Assembly: GCA_910890315.1 (NCBI GenBank)
Contig: CAJVGD010000002.1
Location: forward strand, 1,798,001-1,862,000
DNA: 64,000 bases
Reading direction: 5' to 3'
Source: Serendipita indica DSM 11827
Lineage: Eukaryota; Basidiomycota; Agaricomycetes; Sebacinales; Serendipitaceae
This document shows, piece by piece, positions 1-10,913 of the stretch (position 1 is its first letter; every line of letters starts with the position of its first letter). A program made the translations under genes and the position numbers. The notes beneath the pieces were generated by a model. It searched no databases, had not been told where the DNA came from, and saw only the letters and a list, made by a program, of their open reading frames with translations.

Positions 1-500
1 TGCGGTCGACCGAAAACGCAATGCTGGTGACCTGCTTCTGGAAGGACCGTCTAGATAGTGGGTTTTTGACATTCAACAGTATCGATAAAGAGGTGAGCAT
101 TCAACGTTTGAGAGCCTAAAGCTGACAGCTATTAGTTGCATGCCACCCCAATGTCAATGAGTGATTCCGACCTACTGGATGAAGAAAGGCGTTTGAATGG
201 CGTCCAAGGGCCAACTCTACTTCAGCTCTGTGGAGGGGTTTGCCAGTACCCAAAACCAGTGAACCAAGAGCTCGCCAAGGTTCACCATACAATCATCGGG
301 GTGTTGCGTGAAACTGGTACTGTACATACTGCGTCCCGCTACAAAGGCCTGTTCTGACTTTGATTCCTGCAGGTTTACTCGGTCGGCTAATGTCCCAGAT
401 CGAATACATCAGAAGTATTCCTCCAAGTTTTCTCTCTTTGACCATCCTGAGTCCGGATGACTTTGCCAGGGTCCTCAAGCACAAGTTGAGACTACTCTAA
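1..500 (+). CDS. 3' end of an unknown protein gene (partial)
   Basis: Three exons can be joined in one frame: 3-92, 136-316 and 373-500. The introns are 93-135 (GTGAGC...TAG, with a CTGAC branch site) and 317-372 (GTACTG...CAG). The last exon ends in TAA. The joined C-terminus is about 133 residues, includes IEYIRSIPPSFLSLTILSP and ends in a basic KHKLRLL tail. I see no domain I recognise and no membrane segment. The gene runs off the left edge, so its start and most of its length are missing. That both introns keep the frame open, and the protein-like composition, support a real gene. The identity is open. Confidence 0.5.
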
Positions 501-1266
501 TCCCCCGTCGATGAGTTTAACATTCCATCCAATATGTAGCGTAAGTCAATCCTGGCAAGGAGATGTGACAGCGCTCAAAGTTTCAGCAGATAAGCAATAT
601 GTAAAGTACCAACCTTGGACTAGGAGGCATAAACATGCAGATACGTACCTTATACCCCTTACGCATAGAATGTCGATGCAATATAGGCGCCTCTACTGCA
701 ATGGAGCACGAGCGTCGGAAAATTCAACAACAGGATCCAGCCAACAGCGAGGTCCACTGGATGTCTGAGGTCATCATGAGTATGTCTACTGAGAGTATCT
801 TGAGTCGTAGACGATTCCAGACCCAGAAGCGGCGCGATCCACAGGTTCTGGCGTCAACACTATTCGCATTTGGCGCGTTGAAGCTCTACAGACGGCATAT
901 TCCATGCTGTAGGGAGCAGCCATGCTCATTTCAACACGTTTAGAAACTGCCATGAACAACATCACGTTGGGGCTCGGTTCAAGAGTTGGCCATCTCCTCA
1001 ACAATTTAACCATACAAGCTATAGGGTGGACGTGCCTCTGAGCCACTGTCAGAGTAATAAGAAATTGAAGTGAGAATCGCGGATGCTATATCCATGCGTG
1101 CACCCGGCGGCACTTGGGGGGGGGAGGATGCCAGAGCACTTTTTTTCCAGAGCCAATATTCTAAACCTTTAAATTTATACAGCTTGCGACTACATTGTGT
1201 TTCAGTGGAGCTATATCTTTGACTCCAACTGCATCCTCGTGTTGGATGGTTTGTCAACAAAGTCAA
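501..1266. other. Intergenic stretch without a recognisable gene
   Basis: No conserved protein can be read in 766 bases. Short open frames occur on both strands (for example 511-768 plus), but none shows a family motif. A run of nine G lies at 1116-1124, followed by a T-rich tract. The right part is presumably the promoter of the gene starting at 1267. An unannotated small gene cannot be excluded. Confidence 0.4.
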
Positions 1267-2471
1267 TGTCCGAATCTATTACACCCGCAGTAGCCGCCCC
1301 GAAACGACTGTTAAGACCACTTCCAAGCGCTGGTGCAAGCCGCCGCGTGAGGAAGCAGCCAGTCGATACGGGCATTCAGTCAACACCCGTCAGCCAGCCA
1401 GACGATGATACACCGACTCCAAAGGCATCTAGTACGTTGATAAGATCCAGAGTGACTGATGTCTCATATCCAGGGTAGCAACACCCCTGCCACCAGAAGC
1501 ACCCGACGTCGCATTTACCTTTAGTGTGCCGATTCTGAAAGTCAACGACGCACCTCCAAAGGAAATCCCCACGACGAGTTTGACTGATCCTATCGACGAA
1601 GCAAAGGACGCGGAGCTTCGCAAGAAATTCCTAGGTCTTCGGATTCAGGAGCCAGTCAAACCGATTGCCCCCGTACTCAAGATTCCAAAGAAGGCAAAAG
1701 CACCTGTTGCACCTGTTGAGAGACCCTTGGCAAAGGGTAAGACGTTTAGACTACGTGCAGACTTCTGACATATGTTGCTACAGTCAAAGACATCGACACG
1801 GCACCAAAGCCACAGATTGTATTTGGTGATACGACTACAGTGTTTGGGGAAAGTAAAGGTAGGATTCTGCAATCGCTCAGACTTGTTCTGACTATCCCTT
1901 AGACGCAACCCCTGAAAAGGATGCAGAACCCCCTGAGGTCAACCCTACAAGCCATTTTAGAGCTCAGCAAAGACGAATGGAGCGCGAGAGAAGGGAGCGA
2001 CTCGGACTGGCTCGAGACAAGAGCAGGCTTGAACCACTCCCTCCCCCTGACCCCAGTATTCCTCTGGACGAGCGGAGAAAGACGAGGTTACCCTCAATTG
2101 GAGCTGAAGAAGAGGATGGTAGTGAAGGGGAAAAGAGGAAAGAGGCCAAGCAGAAGATCAAGAGGCTCGCGGCCTTGATGGCCAAGGACCTTGAAATGAA
2201 GAGGATACCAAAATCTCAGCTTCGAGCCATGGCACAGGGAAAGACACCCGAGGAGACTGCTGCCCGTACAAAGATCCTGGAGCTGGCACTCAAGATTGCA
2301 GCCAAATCGCAGGAAAAGGCGCAGGAACAGAGCACCGTCAAGAAGGATGAAAAGCCTGTGGCCGCTACGCCAGACCCTGGAGCGTCGGAAGGGAACCCGA
2401 CGAGTGGAGGGTCCAACGTGCGAGGGGTGTCGAAAGACGAAAAAGACGAAATAAAAAAGCCAGATGTATGA
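1267..2471 (+). CDS. Unknown Lys/Glu-rich protein
   Basis: A gene of four exons, with introns at 1432-1478, about 1738-1783 and 1860-1903, all GT-AG. The first ATG of the open frame is at 1267 (MSESITPAVAAPKRLL). The N-terminal half is Pro/Ser/Thr-rich with basic patches. The middle has two short VFG repeats (VFGDTTTVFGES). The C-terminal half, from about residue 190, is a charged alpha-helical segment rich in Arg, Lys and Glu (QRRMERERRERLG, then KEAKQKIKRLAALMAKDL), which is probably a coiled coil. No enzyme motif, signal peptide or membrane segment is visible. I do not recognise the family. A nuclear scaffold or nucleoporin-like role could be imagined from the composition but is not shown. 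Confidence 0.6.
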
Positions 2472-2605
2472 TTAACAGAGGGTATATATGCTGGCTGGTG
2501 AATGTGGAAGTGCTGGTCCAGTCCTTCTTGAACTCGACTTCAACCACGAAACGCTACACTATAACCAGACTGGAGCAAGGTGGCGTCAATCATCGAGGTT
2601 CTGGC

Positions 2606-4587
2606 ATGCCTCTTGCTCTCTCCAGACTCTCTTCGGAGCCCCAGCGGTCGCGCGGCATGACCGTTGGCGGATACGAGAGTCCCTCGTCGTCAGACTCGGA
2701 CGATAGCTGCGACACGATCCGGGTCAGCATCCACAGTGGACGAGCAATCTCCTCCGCCTCTGCATCCTCGCGCGCAGGCTCTCCGCACTTTGGATTTTGC
2801 TCAGACGTCGACGACGAGCCGTCTTCACCGCTCCTCGGGCCCACGCGCTGGTGGGATTCAGACTCTGGGAGACGCAGGAGACGACGAGACTCGGGTCTCC
2901 CGTTTGCAAGACGTCTCAAGCGTCGCCTACTCCGCCTTGCTCGCCATCCACTTGTGCCCACGCAGCCAGTGACCATTGTGAGCCGTTTTCCGAGTCTGTT
3001 TATTTGTCAAAGCTGATCATTGCATGCAGCTATTCTCTCTCGTGCTCTTTGCTCTCTTTGCCATCATCCTCACCCTATTTTTGATATACCAGCTAAATCC
3101 AGACAAGGAGGCTCTGCCATGGCGTTCATACTGCGCATTACCACCAGCATTTCCTCCTGATAATTTCTATAATCTCAGCCCCGCAGGTGTCTTCCTCGGT
3201 GTATTCAGCATGGACTCGGGTTTGGAGCGGCGCATGTTTGTTCGCACAACATTCGCAGCACACGAGCGAAGTAGAGTTGACAATGGAACCTCCCGAACCA
3301 TCGTCCGCTTTATTCTCGGCAAGCCAAGACCAGAATGGGAGCGCCGAATACAGCTCGAGGCAGAGAGTAGGTTTTTCCCCGTCTATCGGCCATTGCCGTA
3401 GCTGACACTAATCGCCAGCTTATAATGATATGGTCATTTTACCTATAGCCGAGAATATGAACAATGGAAAGACGCACGCGTACTTTTCATGGGCTGCACG
3501 ACATGCCTGGGTGCCCCCTCCGCAAACGCCGCTACCATTCTCCTACGCCAATCAAACAAAGATCCCACCGTCCCTCGCACCACACGACCCTCGACCGCTT
3601 CCCAATTCACCCAAAGAGTGGGTGCGACCCGATTTCGTGCTCAAAGCAGACGACGACTCGTTCGTGATGCTCGCCGAGCTCGAAGCTCGTTTGCGCGTCG
3701 AAATGCACTTTGGGCTCAACGAGACCAGGACTCCATACTATGGCACGCAGCCTGTTGTGGAAGACCCGCTCGTCTATTGGGGGTACCTCGTCAAGAACAA
3801 ATTTATGGGCGGCGAAATGTACGCCCTCAGCTGGAGCTTGGTCAGCTGGGTCGCGCAAAGCGAGGCAGTTCGGGGTCTGACGCGAGGTGCTGAAGACAAG
3901 TTGGTCGCAAAATGGATGTGGCTTCACCCTCGAGCGGGCAACGTTCGTTGGAAGAGCGAGCATTGCTGGATATATGACCATCCCAAAGCTGGAACTGTAT
4001 ACTCCCATGGGTTCTTGTTCCCGTCAGAGGTCAGTCGTATTCGTCGACAACTCACGAATGCCGACCCGGGGAAAACTTCACCGCCAAGCGTGCTCAACAC
4101 TTATTCTTACTCGAGTGTCAGTCAATTTGGAACCCGGTATAATCCCCCCTCTCCGAATCTCACGCCAATGCAATCCATTGAGGCGCTCATCGAAGGCTCG
4201 CCCATGTCGCGGGTCGGTTCGAGCAATCATCTCGAGGATCCATCACTCGAGCCTGCCATGGCTTTGCAGAGGGCCGTTAACCGCGCATGGCTGGAGAGGG
4301 AAGGAAGAAGGGTTCGGTATCAGCACAAGAAGCTTGGTGGAACCATCCTTGTTCACTTTATCAAGAAGAATGAGTGGTGGGAGGAGACAGCGTTGGCATT
4401 TTTGGGAGGAGACGAATATGTTCACTCAAATATTCCTCTCCCAGCTGGACGCACGGGTTCAGAGCTCCCGGACAATAGCAGCCGCTCGTCGGAAACAGAG
4501 TCCGAGTCGAGCTCGACACCGGAAGAGGCTGAGACGAGCAGCAGTGGTGTTACAGTCATTACTACGACCCCGTTGGTGGAAGCATAG
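2606..4587 (+). CDS. Family GT31 glycosyltransferase, type II membrane protein (Galactosyl_T-like)
   Basis: Three exons: 2606-2977, 3030-3368 and 3419-4587. A long cytosolic, Ser/Arg-rich N-terminus (about 125 residues) precedes one hydrophobic helix (LFSLVLFALFAIILTLFLIY), as in Golgi type II enzymes. The luminal part has the GT31 pattern: an RMFVRTTF start, TYNDMVILP and, as the nucleotide-sugar/metal site, FVLKADDDSFV. Further on FMGGEMYALSW, EDKLVAKWM and a conserved Cys region resemble the acceptor side of the fold. A Ser/Thr/Glu-rich tail follows the catalytic domain. The family transfers galactose or GlcNAc in beta-1,3 linkage, and donor and acceptor here are unknown. The start at 2606 is the first ATG after the upstream gene ends at 2471. 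Confidence 0.8.
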
Positions 4588-4936
4588 GGGTTCAAAGCGT
4601 TATATATGTACAACTTATCCAAAGGTGGGGAAGCTCGTGCAAGAGGAAATTGTTCTCCGCGTCTTGTTGATCTCTTTGTTTTTGGAATTTGAAGGACATG
4701 TTTTTGCATCATAGTCTTGGTTGAGAAAAGTGTGGCAGGGTGGCTCACAGCCAACTTGGAACCAACCCATTCATAACTCGATTCTTCACTGCCCGCGGCG
4801 CCATCTGGAGAGCCCGTTTATTTAACATCTATATCATTAAAGGATACGAAACACACACCCTCGTTGACCCAGTCCTCTCACTGACCGGCGACTTTTCCTT
4901 TACATCGACATTCTTTTCCCTGGGAGCTCACTTATC
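4588..4936. promoter_or_regulatory. Intergenic region upstream of the subtilase gene
   Basis: 349 bases between the GT31 stop and the subtilase ATG. The right half has CT-rich tracts (CATTCTTTTCCCTGGG) just before the ATG, typical of fungal core promoters. A TTTATTTAACATC stretch near 4816 is the only TATA-like sequence seen. No open frame here is convincing. Confidence 0.4.
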
Positions 4937-6631
4937 ATGACGCGGACATTATTCGCACTTCTCAGTTTGCTCTCGGTAGCTCTCGCGCAGGCGCAGCCCG
5001 AGGGATGGATCGTCAAGTTCAAAACGGACCGCGTAGACCCAACTGCACGACGGAACTGGATCAACAATCAGCTCAAAAATGCAGAGCTTCCTTCTCTATC
5101 TGAACAGGAAGCATCAACCCTAAAGGTATGTACGGGCGCGCTGTTGCTCTCTGTGGATTCCGCTCACACCTCGACTTTGGCACACAGACGGGCTGGAACG
5201 TGACCGTGTTCGATGGGTTTTCTGGTGGATTTAGTGATGCGGCCGCTCGAGTGTTTCGTGAGCATGAAGACGTCGCATATGTTGAGCGCGGTGCGTTGCC
5301 CGAAATGGCCACTAGGCCTTCACAACTCACAATGGGATAGATGTGCCAGCATCCATTACTGCCATGACGACTCAGTAGGTTTGCTTGGCTATCCCATTCG
5401 TATTCCGGTTGACATTGTTGCAGGAATAATGCACCGTGGGGGCTTCAGAGGATCAGTCAGAGAGCTGCGATTCAGAACGGCGATCCTACAAAAACAAATT
5501 TTATTTATAATTATGATGACTCGGCTGGGTCTGGAGGTATGTCCTTTGGACGCAATCGTGAATAAACAACTGAACCGTATGCAGTTGACATTTACATCCT
5601 TGACACTGTGGGTCCAAGCCTATATATTCCTACTGGCTCTAACTACGCTCCAGGGTGTACGAACTTCGCATGTAGAGTTTGGTGGACGCGCCACGTTTGC
5701 AAGGACATTTAGCGATGGAGTGCCGGACCAGGATATACAAGGACATGGTACTCATGTCGCTGGAATTGCTGCAAGTTCGCTGCATGGTGTGGCCAAAGCG
5801 GCCAATATCATTGCCGTCAAAGTCATGGACGACCAAGGGGCCGGATCTGCCTCGAATATCATCTCCGGCATCAACTTTGTGGCAAACGCTGCTGCTCAAA
5901 GTGCTCGGCGATCCGTCATCAATCTTTCGATAACAGCGCCAGCGTCTCGGGCAATTGACGCTGCGTGCGCAAACGCTGTCAGCAATGGTGTCTACATTGT
6001 GGCAGCCGCTGGGAACGAAGGCGTTGACACCAGCAACACGTCTCCAGCGCGATCTGATGCGGTAATTGCGGTCGGTGCCACGGACATTAGAGACAGGAGA
6101 GCATCATTCTCCAACTTTGGGCCTGCTGTCGATGTCTTTGCTCCTGGCGTGGGCATCATTTCGCTCAGCAACTTGAATGACAATGCAGTCAAGACACTCG
6201 ACGGTGCGTTTCTGTGCTATGAATGGACTCGGACTCATGCCCTGTTATAGGAACCTCGATGGCGTCTCCGATGGTTGCCGGCCTCGTTGCGTACCTCCTG
6301 ACCCTGGAAGGAACTATTACTCCAGCGGCCATGAAGCAAAGACTACGCACTCTTTCGACAACAAATCTCGTCACTGGACTACGTGAGTCATAGAACATGT
6401 TCAATCTCGATTCTAACATGGGGATAGCGAGCAATACGACCAATGCCCTCGTGTTCAATGGTGAGTGATTCTGAGTCATTATAGTCCATCTAAGTATTGG
6501 CTTTAGATGCCGCAGGAGCCCAGACGACCAACCAGACGCCTGCAATCGTCCAGCAGCAAAGTATACTGGGATCTATTGATTCGATGATATCTGCGTTTTC
6601 CAAGCTTGCATCCAGTGCACAGAATAGCTAG
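4937..6631 (+). CDS. Secreted subtilisin-like serine protease (S8A, proteinase K type)
   Basis: Nine exons give a protein of about 430 residues. Residues 1-19 are a signal peptide (MTRTLFALLSLLSVALAQA). Then comes an I9-type propeptide (GWIVKFKTD, with AYVERDVPASI near its end) and the mature domain from about NNAPWGLQRIS. The catalytic triad is intact: Asp in DIYILDTG (about residue 153), His in QGHGTHVAG (about 185) and Ser in GTSMASPMVAG (about 340). The oxyanion Asn is in VAAAGNEG. A Ser/Gln-rich tail of about 50 residues follows the domain. The protease should be exported and act on extracellular protein. Two exons are tiny (5341-5374, 34 nt; 5585-5607, 23 nt), and the 23-nt one carries the catalytic Asp. 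The stop is TAG at 6629. Confidence 0.93.
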
Positions 6632-6782
6632 TCATACGTTCTAAATACAATCTTGCTTGCCGTGTTCGCTCAAGTCGTCAGCCAGTGGAAGTGGCAGTGC
6701 TGAACCTTAAGACTGACAACGAAACCTCGACCGCCTTCAGCCCCGCCGTCGACCTGTCTTTTTCATTGAACAAACTCCGACA

Positions 6783-7534
6783 TGGCTGAACAAGTCTGTA
6801 TCAAGCACATAAGCGCGTAGATAACGCAGGAGACTGACGGATTGCGGTTTGATAGATTGAAAAATCGTTCCAAAAGCAAAACATCTTCCAGAATGCTAAA
6901 GTCAGAGGTATGTAGCTGTAATCAGCAATTATCTGCGATAATAATGGCTCAAATCGACGATATTGTCTAGGTGGCAAGAAGGTCGTGACCCGCGAGCGAC
7001 GCTGGTACAAGGACATTGGTCTCGGCTACAAGACCCCTCAGGAAGCCATTAATGGAACTTATATTGGTCAGTTTATCCCAGTTCTGTGGCCCAGTGGAAT
7101 GTTAAACGAGTGCGATAGACAAGAAGTGCCCGTTCACGAGCGAGGTGTCGATCCGTGGTCGTATCCTGACTGGTCGTGTTGTTTCGACAAAGATGAACCG
7201 CACTATCATCATTCGCCGGGATTATCTCCACTTTATCCCCAAGTACCGTGCGTCTTCTCCATGCTACAACCCTGTTCGGACAACTGACATTGGGCGTAGA
7301 TCGTTATGAAAAGCGACACAAAAACCTTGCTGCCCACGTCTCGCCGGCATTCCGTGTTGAATTGGGTGACACCGTCACAGTCGGTATGTATTCTTACCCG
7401 ATGCTGCCCGAATGACGCGGACACTAATCTTATGCATAATAGGCCAGTGCAGACCTCTGTCGAAGACTGTTCGATTCAACGTGATCCGTGTGAGCAAGAA
7501 CAAGGCAGCGGCAAAGGCCTTTGGCAAGTTCTAA
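6783..7534 (+). CDS. RPS11: 40S ribosomal protein uS17 (S11)
   Basis: Small-subunit protein that binds 18S rRNA. Six exons; the first contributes only MAEQ before an intron, a layout common in fungal ribosomal protein genes. The joined protein of about 155 residues reads [17 protein letters not shown], then [20 protein letters not shown], then the uS17 core [20 protein letters not shown] and the [19 protein letters not shown] tail, ending AFGKF. Length and motifs match eukaryotic S11 throughout. It lies 151 bp after the subtilase stop, so its promoter is compact. A pyrimidine-rich tract (TGTCTTTTTC) just before the ATG fits ribosomal protein promoters. No frame problem is seen. Confidence 0.97.
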
Positions 7535-7725
7535 GGAGCTCGGACTTCTTGCATCGTGTTGCTGTAGCATACACAGGGAGAGGCATGCGATACATCTTAT
7601 GGTAGTCTTATGAACATGTTGGGTATACCTTGTCTCTCCCCTCACTTTGGGAATGCAGGTCAGCCAGAGAATAAGCAAGATGTCTCCATTGCACGTAAAT
7701 ACGAATGAAAGTGATGGTGAAAGGG

Positions 7726-8438
7726 CTATTTTGATGACGATTTGCGTGCAGCTTCGACCGCCTCGACAATTTTGCCCTTGACTTCCGCTCCAGCCTCTTC
7801 AACTTTTGCTCCAGCTTCGACAAGCTTATCTTTTGGAGCGTTTTTGAGCTTTTCGTCTCGCCCTCCCATGTACCAGTATCGCACAAAGCGAGCATCGTTG
7901 AGCGTTTGGGCAGTGGCATTCGTCGCGTGACACGCAAATAGGAGATAGTTTCGCGGTTTAACTCTCCACGCTAGTGTGTGCAAATGTGTACAGAGAGAGG
8001 GCTGGGTTCAGCAATCCGCTATCGACGGATCCGACTCGAGAGCTTACCGAAACGCATAAAGACCATCCTGATTTACGCATCAGCATCCAACTTGAATATA
8101 AAGTGATTTGGAAGATCAAACTTACGAGTAACAAGCCAGTGCCGTCGTCATCGTCCCGGAAATAAACTCTTCGTCCTTGTTGACCAAGTCCGAAAGCGCA
8201 GCGAGCGGCAGACCCCAGTTTGCGACCTTTGAGCGAGTTCGAGGAGATTTTTGAGTATGTTAGAGTCACATTTATGTAGCCATTGCGAGTCTGAAGCGAC
8301 TAACTGGTCCCCAAAAGTGTGTACCTGCATAACAGGCCGGGGTTAGATACTTGAAAGTATTGGACAGTAAATGTACAAACTGAGGAAGTATTCTCGTGCT
8401 GCTGGGCTGCGAGCCCACTGCATGAACGCGCTGGCCAT
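7726..8438 (-). CDS. MPC1: Mitochondrial pyruvate carrier subunit 1 (MPC1-like)
   Basis: Minus-strand gene of five exons starting at 8438 ([20 protein letters not shown]). The frame then gives [53 protein letters not shown] and [18 protein letters not shown], the signature of the MPC family with its short helices. The subunit forms a heterodimer with MPC2 in the inner mitochondrial membrane and imports pyruvate. The C-terminus is longer than in yeast Mpc1, with a Lys/Glu/Ala-rich tail ([20 protein letters not shown]). One internal exon is only 20 nt (8048-8067). The MPC1 rather than MPC2 call rests on the N-terminal part and the conserved [11 protein letters not shown]-like stretch. Confidence 0.92.
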
Positions 8439-8997
8439 GCTCGAAGAGTCAGTTCCAAGATGCTAGCTCACGTGTTGCCAACCTGACGGCATAACGAACT
8501 CGCCTCTCCTGCGACGTGGGGAAAGAAAGAGAGAAGCATGAATCGTAAAGCAATGCTACCATTACATTCGAAACCAATTCGGCGCGAGTCTGGTCAGGGG
8601 TATATGGTCGAATCGACCACGGAGAATCGGACAAAGTTTGTGAAAGGTGGAGATGAAGCAATGGTGAGCAAACGTAGCTGAGAATGCCGACAACCCGTGT
8701 TTGGGCACCTGGGTACAAAAAAAGTCTGGGATGAAACATGATACCACAGCTGCCTCAAACCCTCCTTTGAACATCATCTCCAATATTTGACGCCAGAAAC
8801 TCATATTATCGGATTCGTGGCAATGTCGATTCGTGCGGACCCGTCCTGTCCGTATATACCCGTGGCCCAAACTGTGCGAAAGGAGTTGGATCGAAATTAC
8901 GCGAAGGAATACCCAGAAAAATATGGATAAGAAAAAATCATGTCGAGGACGGCGTGGAGCCCAAAGCTGCTTGCGCTTGTTGGCTGTAAAGAGTGTG
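8439..8997. promoter_or_regulatory. Intergenic region between MPC1 (5' side) and the phosphatase gene (3' side)
   Basis: 559 bases hold the MPC1 promoter and the phosphatase 3' flank. Minus-strand open frames of about 100 codons occur, but they show no family motif and no plausible splice partners. Nothing else is recognised. Confidence 0.4.
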
Positions 8998-10624
8998 TCA
9001 GCTTCGAATGCAAGATCCGGACGGAAAGACCCGCCTCTTTCGTTTGGCTTTACTGAGCTCCTTCTTGACGACGGCAGGATCCAGCGGCTTCAGAAGTTCG
9101 AATGCACAGAGGAGATCCTCAGAAACGCTAGGAAAACATTAGCTATGGGGGGCCTTCTAGGTAACAAAGAGATGTACCTCATACAGGCGCCATAATTATC
9201 GAATTCTAAGAAAAGGTTAGCCACTTGAAACGCATAGTGGGCACCCCTAACCTCCACAGTAGTTTGGCGCGCTGAACACGGTGACCAAAGTCCGATCGTT
9301 CCAGAACTCATAACCATCTTCCACAACCATGTGTGCACGACAAACGAGGTCCATATCCCACTGTGAACACGTGTGAGTACGATGAGCATGTGTCCGCGAG
9401 GATTCGTACCTTGGCGAGAAAGTCGTTGATGACGCTCTTGCCGAAACAATAGCTCACGCCTCGCTCGTTGTCCTCCCAATCTACGGCAGTTTCGGATGGA
9501 TCTGACCACAAGAGGTCGTTGAGGAGACCATAGTCTGGGACGTCGGTCGGCCGAGCGATCCGTTTAATGTCGTCCATAGACTGGAGGTTGGGTGACAGCC
9601 CTCCGTGAACACAAAAGATCTTGGACGCGACAATAGACGCGATAGGAAGGCAGTTGAACACGTCTATAAACGTCTTCCATATCTTGATGCTGCACCGCCG
9701 TTTGCATTCGTCATAGAAGCCATATACTAGAAAAACGCATCATGAGCAACGTATTAGACGCGTTTGTGAAATTCTATTACCTCGAGTGACGTTGGCACAT
9801 TCATGATTTCCACGAAGGAGGAAAAAGTTTTCGGGGAATTTGACTTTGTAACAGAGGAGAAGGAGAATGGTCTCCAGACTCTGCTTGCCTCGATCAACAT
9901 AATCTCCCAGGAAGAGATAGTTGGATTGAGGTGGGAACCCGCACATCTCAAAGAGGCGGATTAGGTCGGAATACTGTCCGTGGACGTCACCGACGATTTT
10001 GACCGGTGGTGACAACTCGATGAGTGTCGGTTGCGAGAGGAAAACCTCTCGAGCAGCGAGGCACAATGAGGTGATTTCCGTATTCTTGAGGCATACAGAT
10101 TTTGAGACCTTGCCCGAGTAGCCAACGTCGAGGAGTCGTGCGATCATGTCGTCTATGTCTAGAGTGCGAGGGGCTAATTTAGAAGAAGCGTCGGCGAGTC
10201 CACTCGATGGCGTAGGTCCGCTGGCTGACGCCGAGGTGGAGAGGATTGTCTGCGTCGCCGGTATATCCAAGGGAGCGGGCTGGCGGGGGAGCGACGACGC
10301 AGGAGGGTTTGGAGAGTGTGAAGGTGAATTTCCCTGGCCATCCTGGCCCTGTGGGATGGCCAGAGGAGTCGATTGGGACGAGCCATTCGCTGTGACGGCC
10401 TTGTCAGCTGCTCCCTTTGAGACGTATTTCGTTGGAGCCCGCGAGACGGATGCTCCAGACGTATTCCCGTTACCAGCAGACCGTCCGTTGGCGTTGCTCG
10501 TCGATGGGCCCGCAGACTCGGACGCTGGGTCCAGGGGGACGCTGCCATCGACGGGCGAGCCATCCTGGTCAGCCGTGTCTTTGCTTCCCTTCTTAGAGAC
10601 CTTTTTGGAGTTTGCTTGCCCCAT
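8998..10624 (-). CDS. PPZ1: PPZ-type serine/threonine protein phosphatase (PP1 superfamily)
   Basis: The N-terminal half (about 150 residues) is Ser/Gly/Pro-rich and disordered. The rest is a complete PP1-like domain with all metal and phosphate ligands: [22 protein letters not shown], the second-half His in HGGLSP and the [12 protein letters not shown] region, and SAPNYCGEFDN. PPZ enzymes of yeasts have this build and control ion balance, cell integrity and Hal3 signalling. Four introns; the frame closes at TGA (8998-9000) after a basic tail. I chose ATG at 10624, not 10684, because it gives MGQANSKK, a classic N-myristoylation start like yeast Ppz1. The upstream ATG would bury that motif. 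The neighbouring Rec8 gene on the same strand ends 290 bp upstream. Confidence 0.93.
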
Positions 10625-10913
10625 TTCGCTGTCGCCCTGGCCGTTCTTGGACGAAGATTTCCCAAGACGAGCGAGGAAACGCATACGATTGATTGACTCG
10701 ACTCAGAAATGTTGTTGACAGTGTCTCCTACACACTTCTGAGGCAGCCAGTCGTCCAAGGAGCAGCCACTAGGTTGACGCGAGGTCTACTGTTTCTTGCA
10801 AGTAGCCCCGTGCTTTGTTCCCTGTCTTTTTACTCCGGCGTCACCTTGCCAAGACACAATTTATTTCACAGCAGCTTTGGCAACAGCAACTCGCTTATAT
10901 AACCCCTGAATTT

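Noticed and set aside
511-943. Plus-strand open frames downstream of the first partial gene
   Set aside because: Protein-like fragments such as WQGDVTALKVSADKQYV occur, but a strong-looking intron signal (GTAAGT...CAG at about 541-591) falls inside them and no family motif follows, so no gene model was made.
9740-10684. PPZ gene as plain PP1 (Glc7) or as PP2A
   Set aside because: The long Ser-rich N-terminus and the internal wording ([39 protein letters not shown]) fit PPZ; PP1 lacks the extension.
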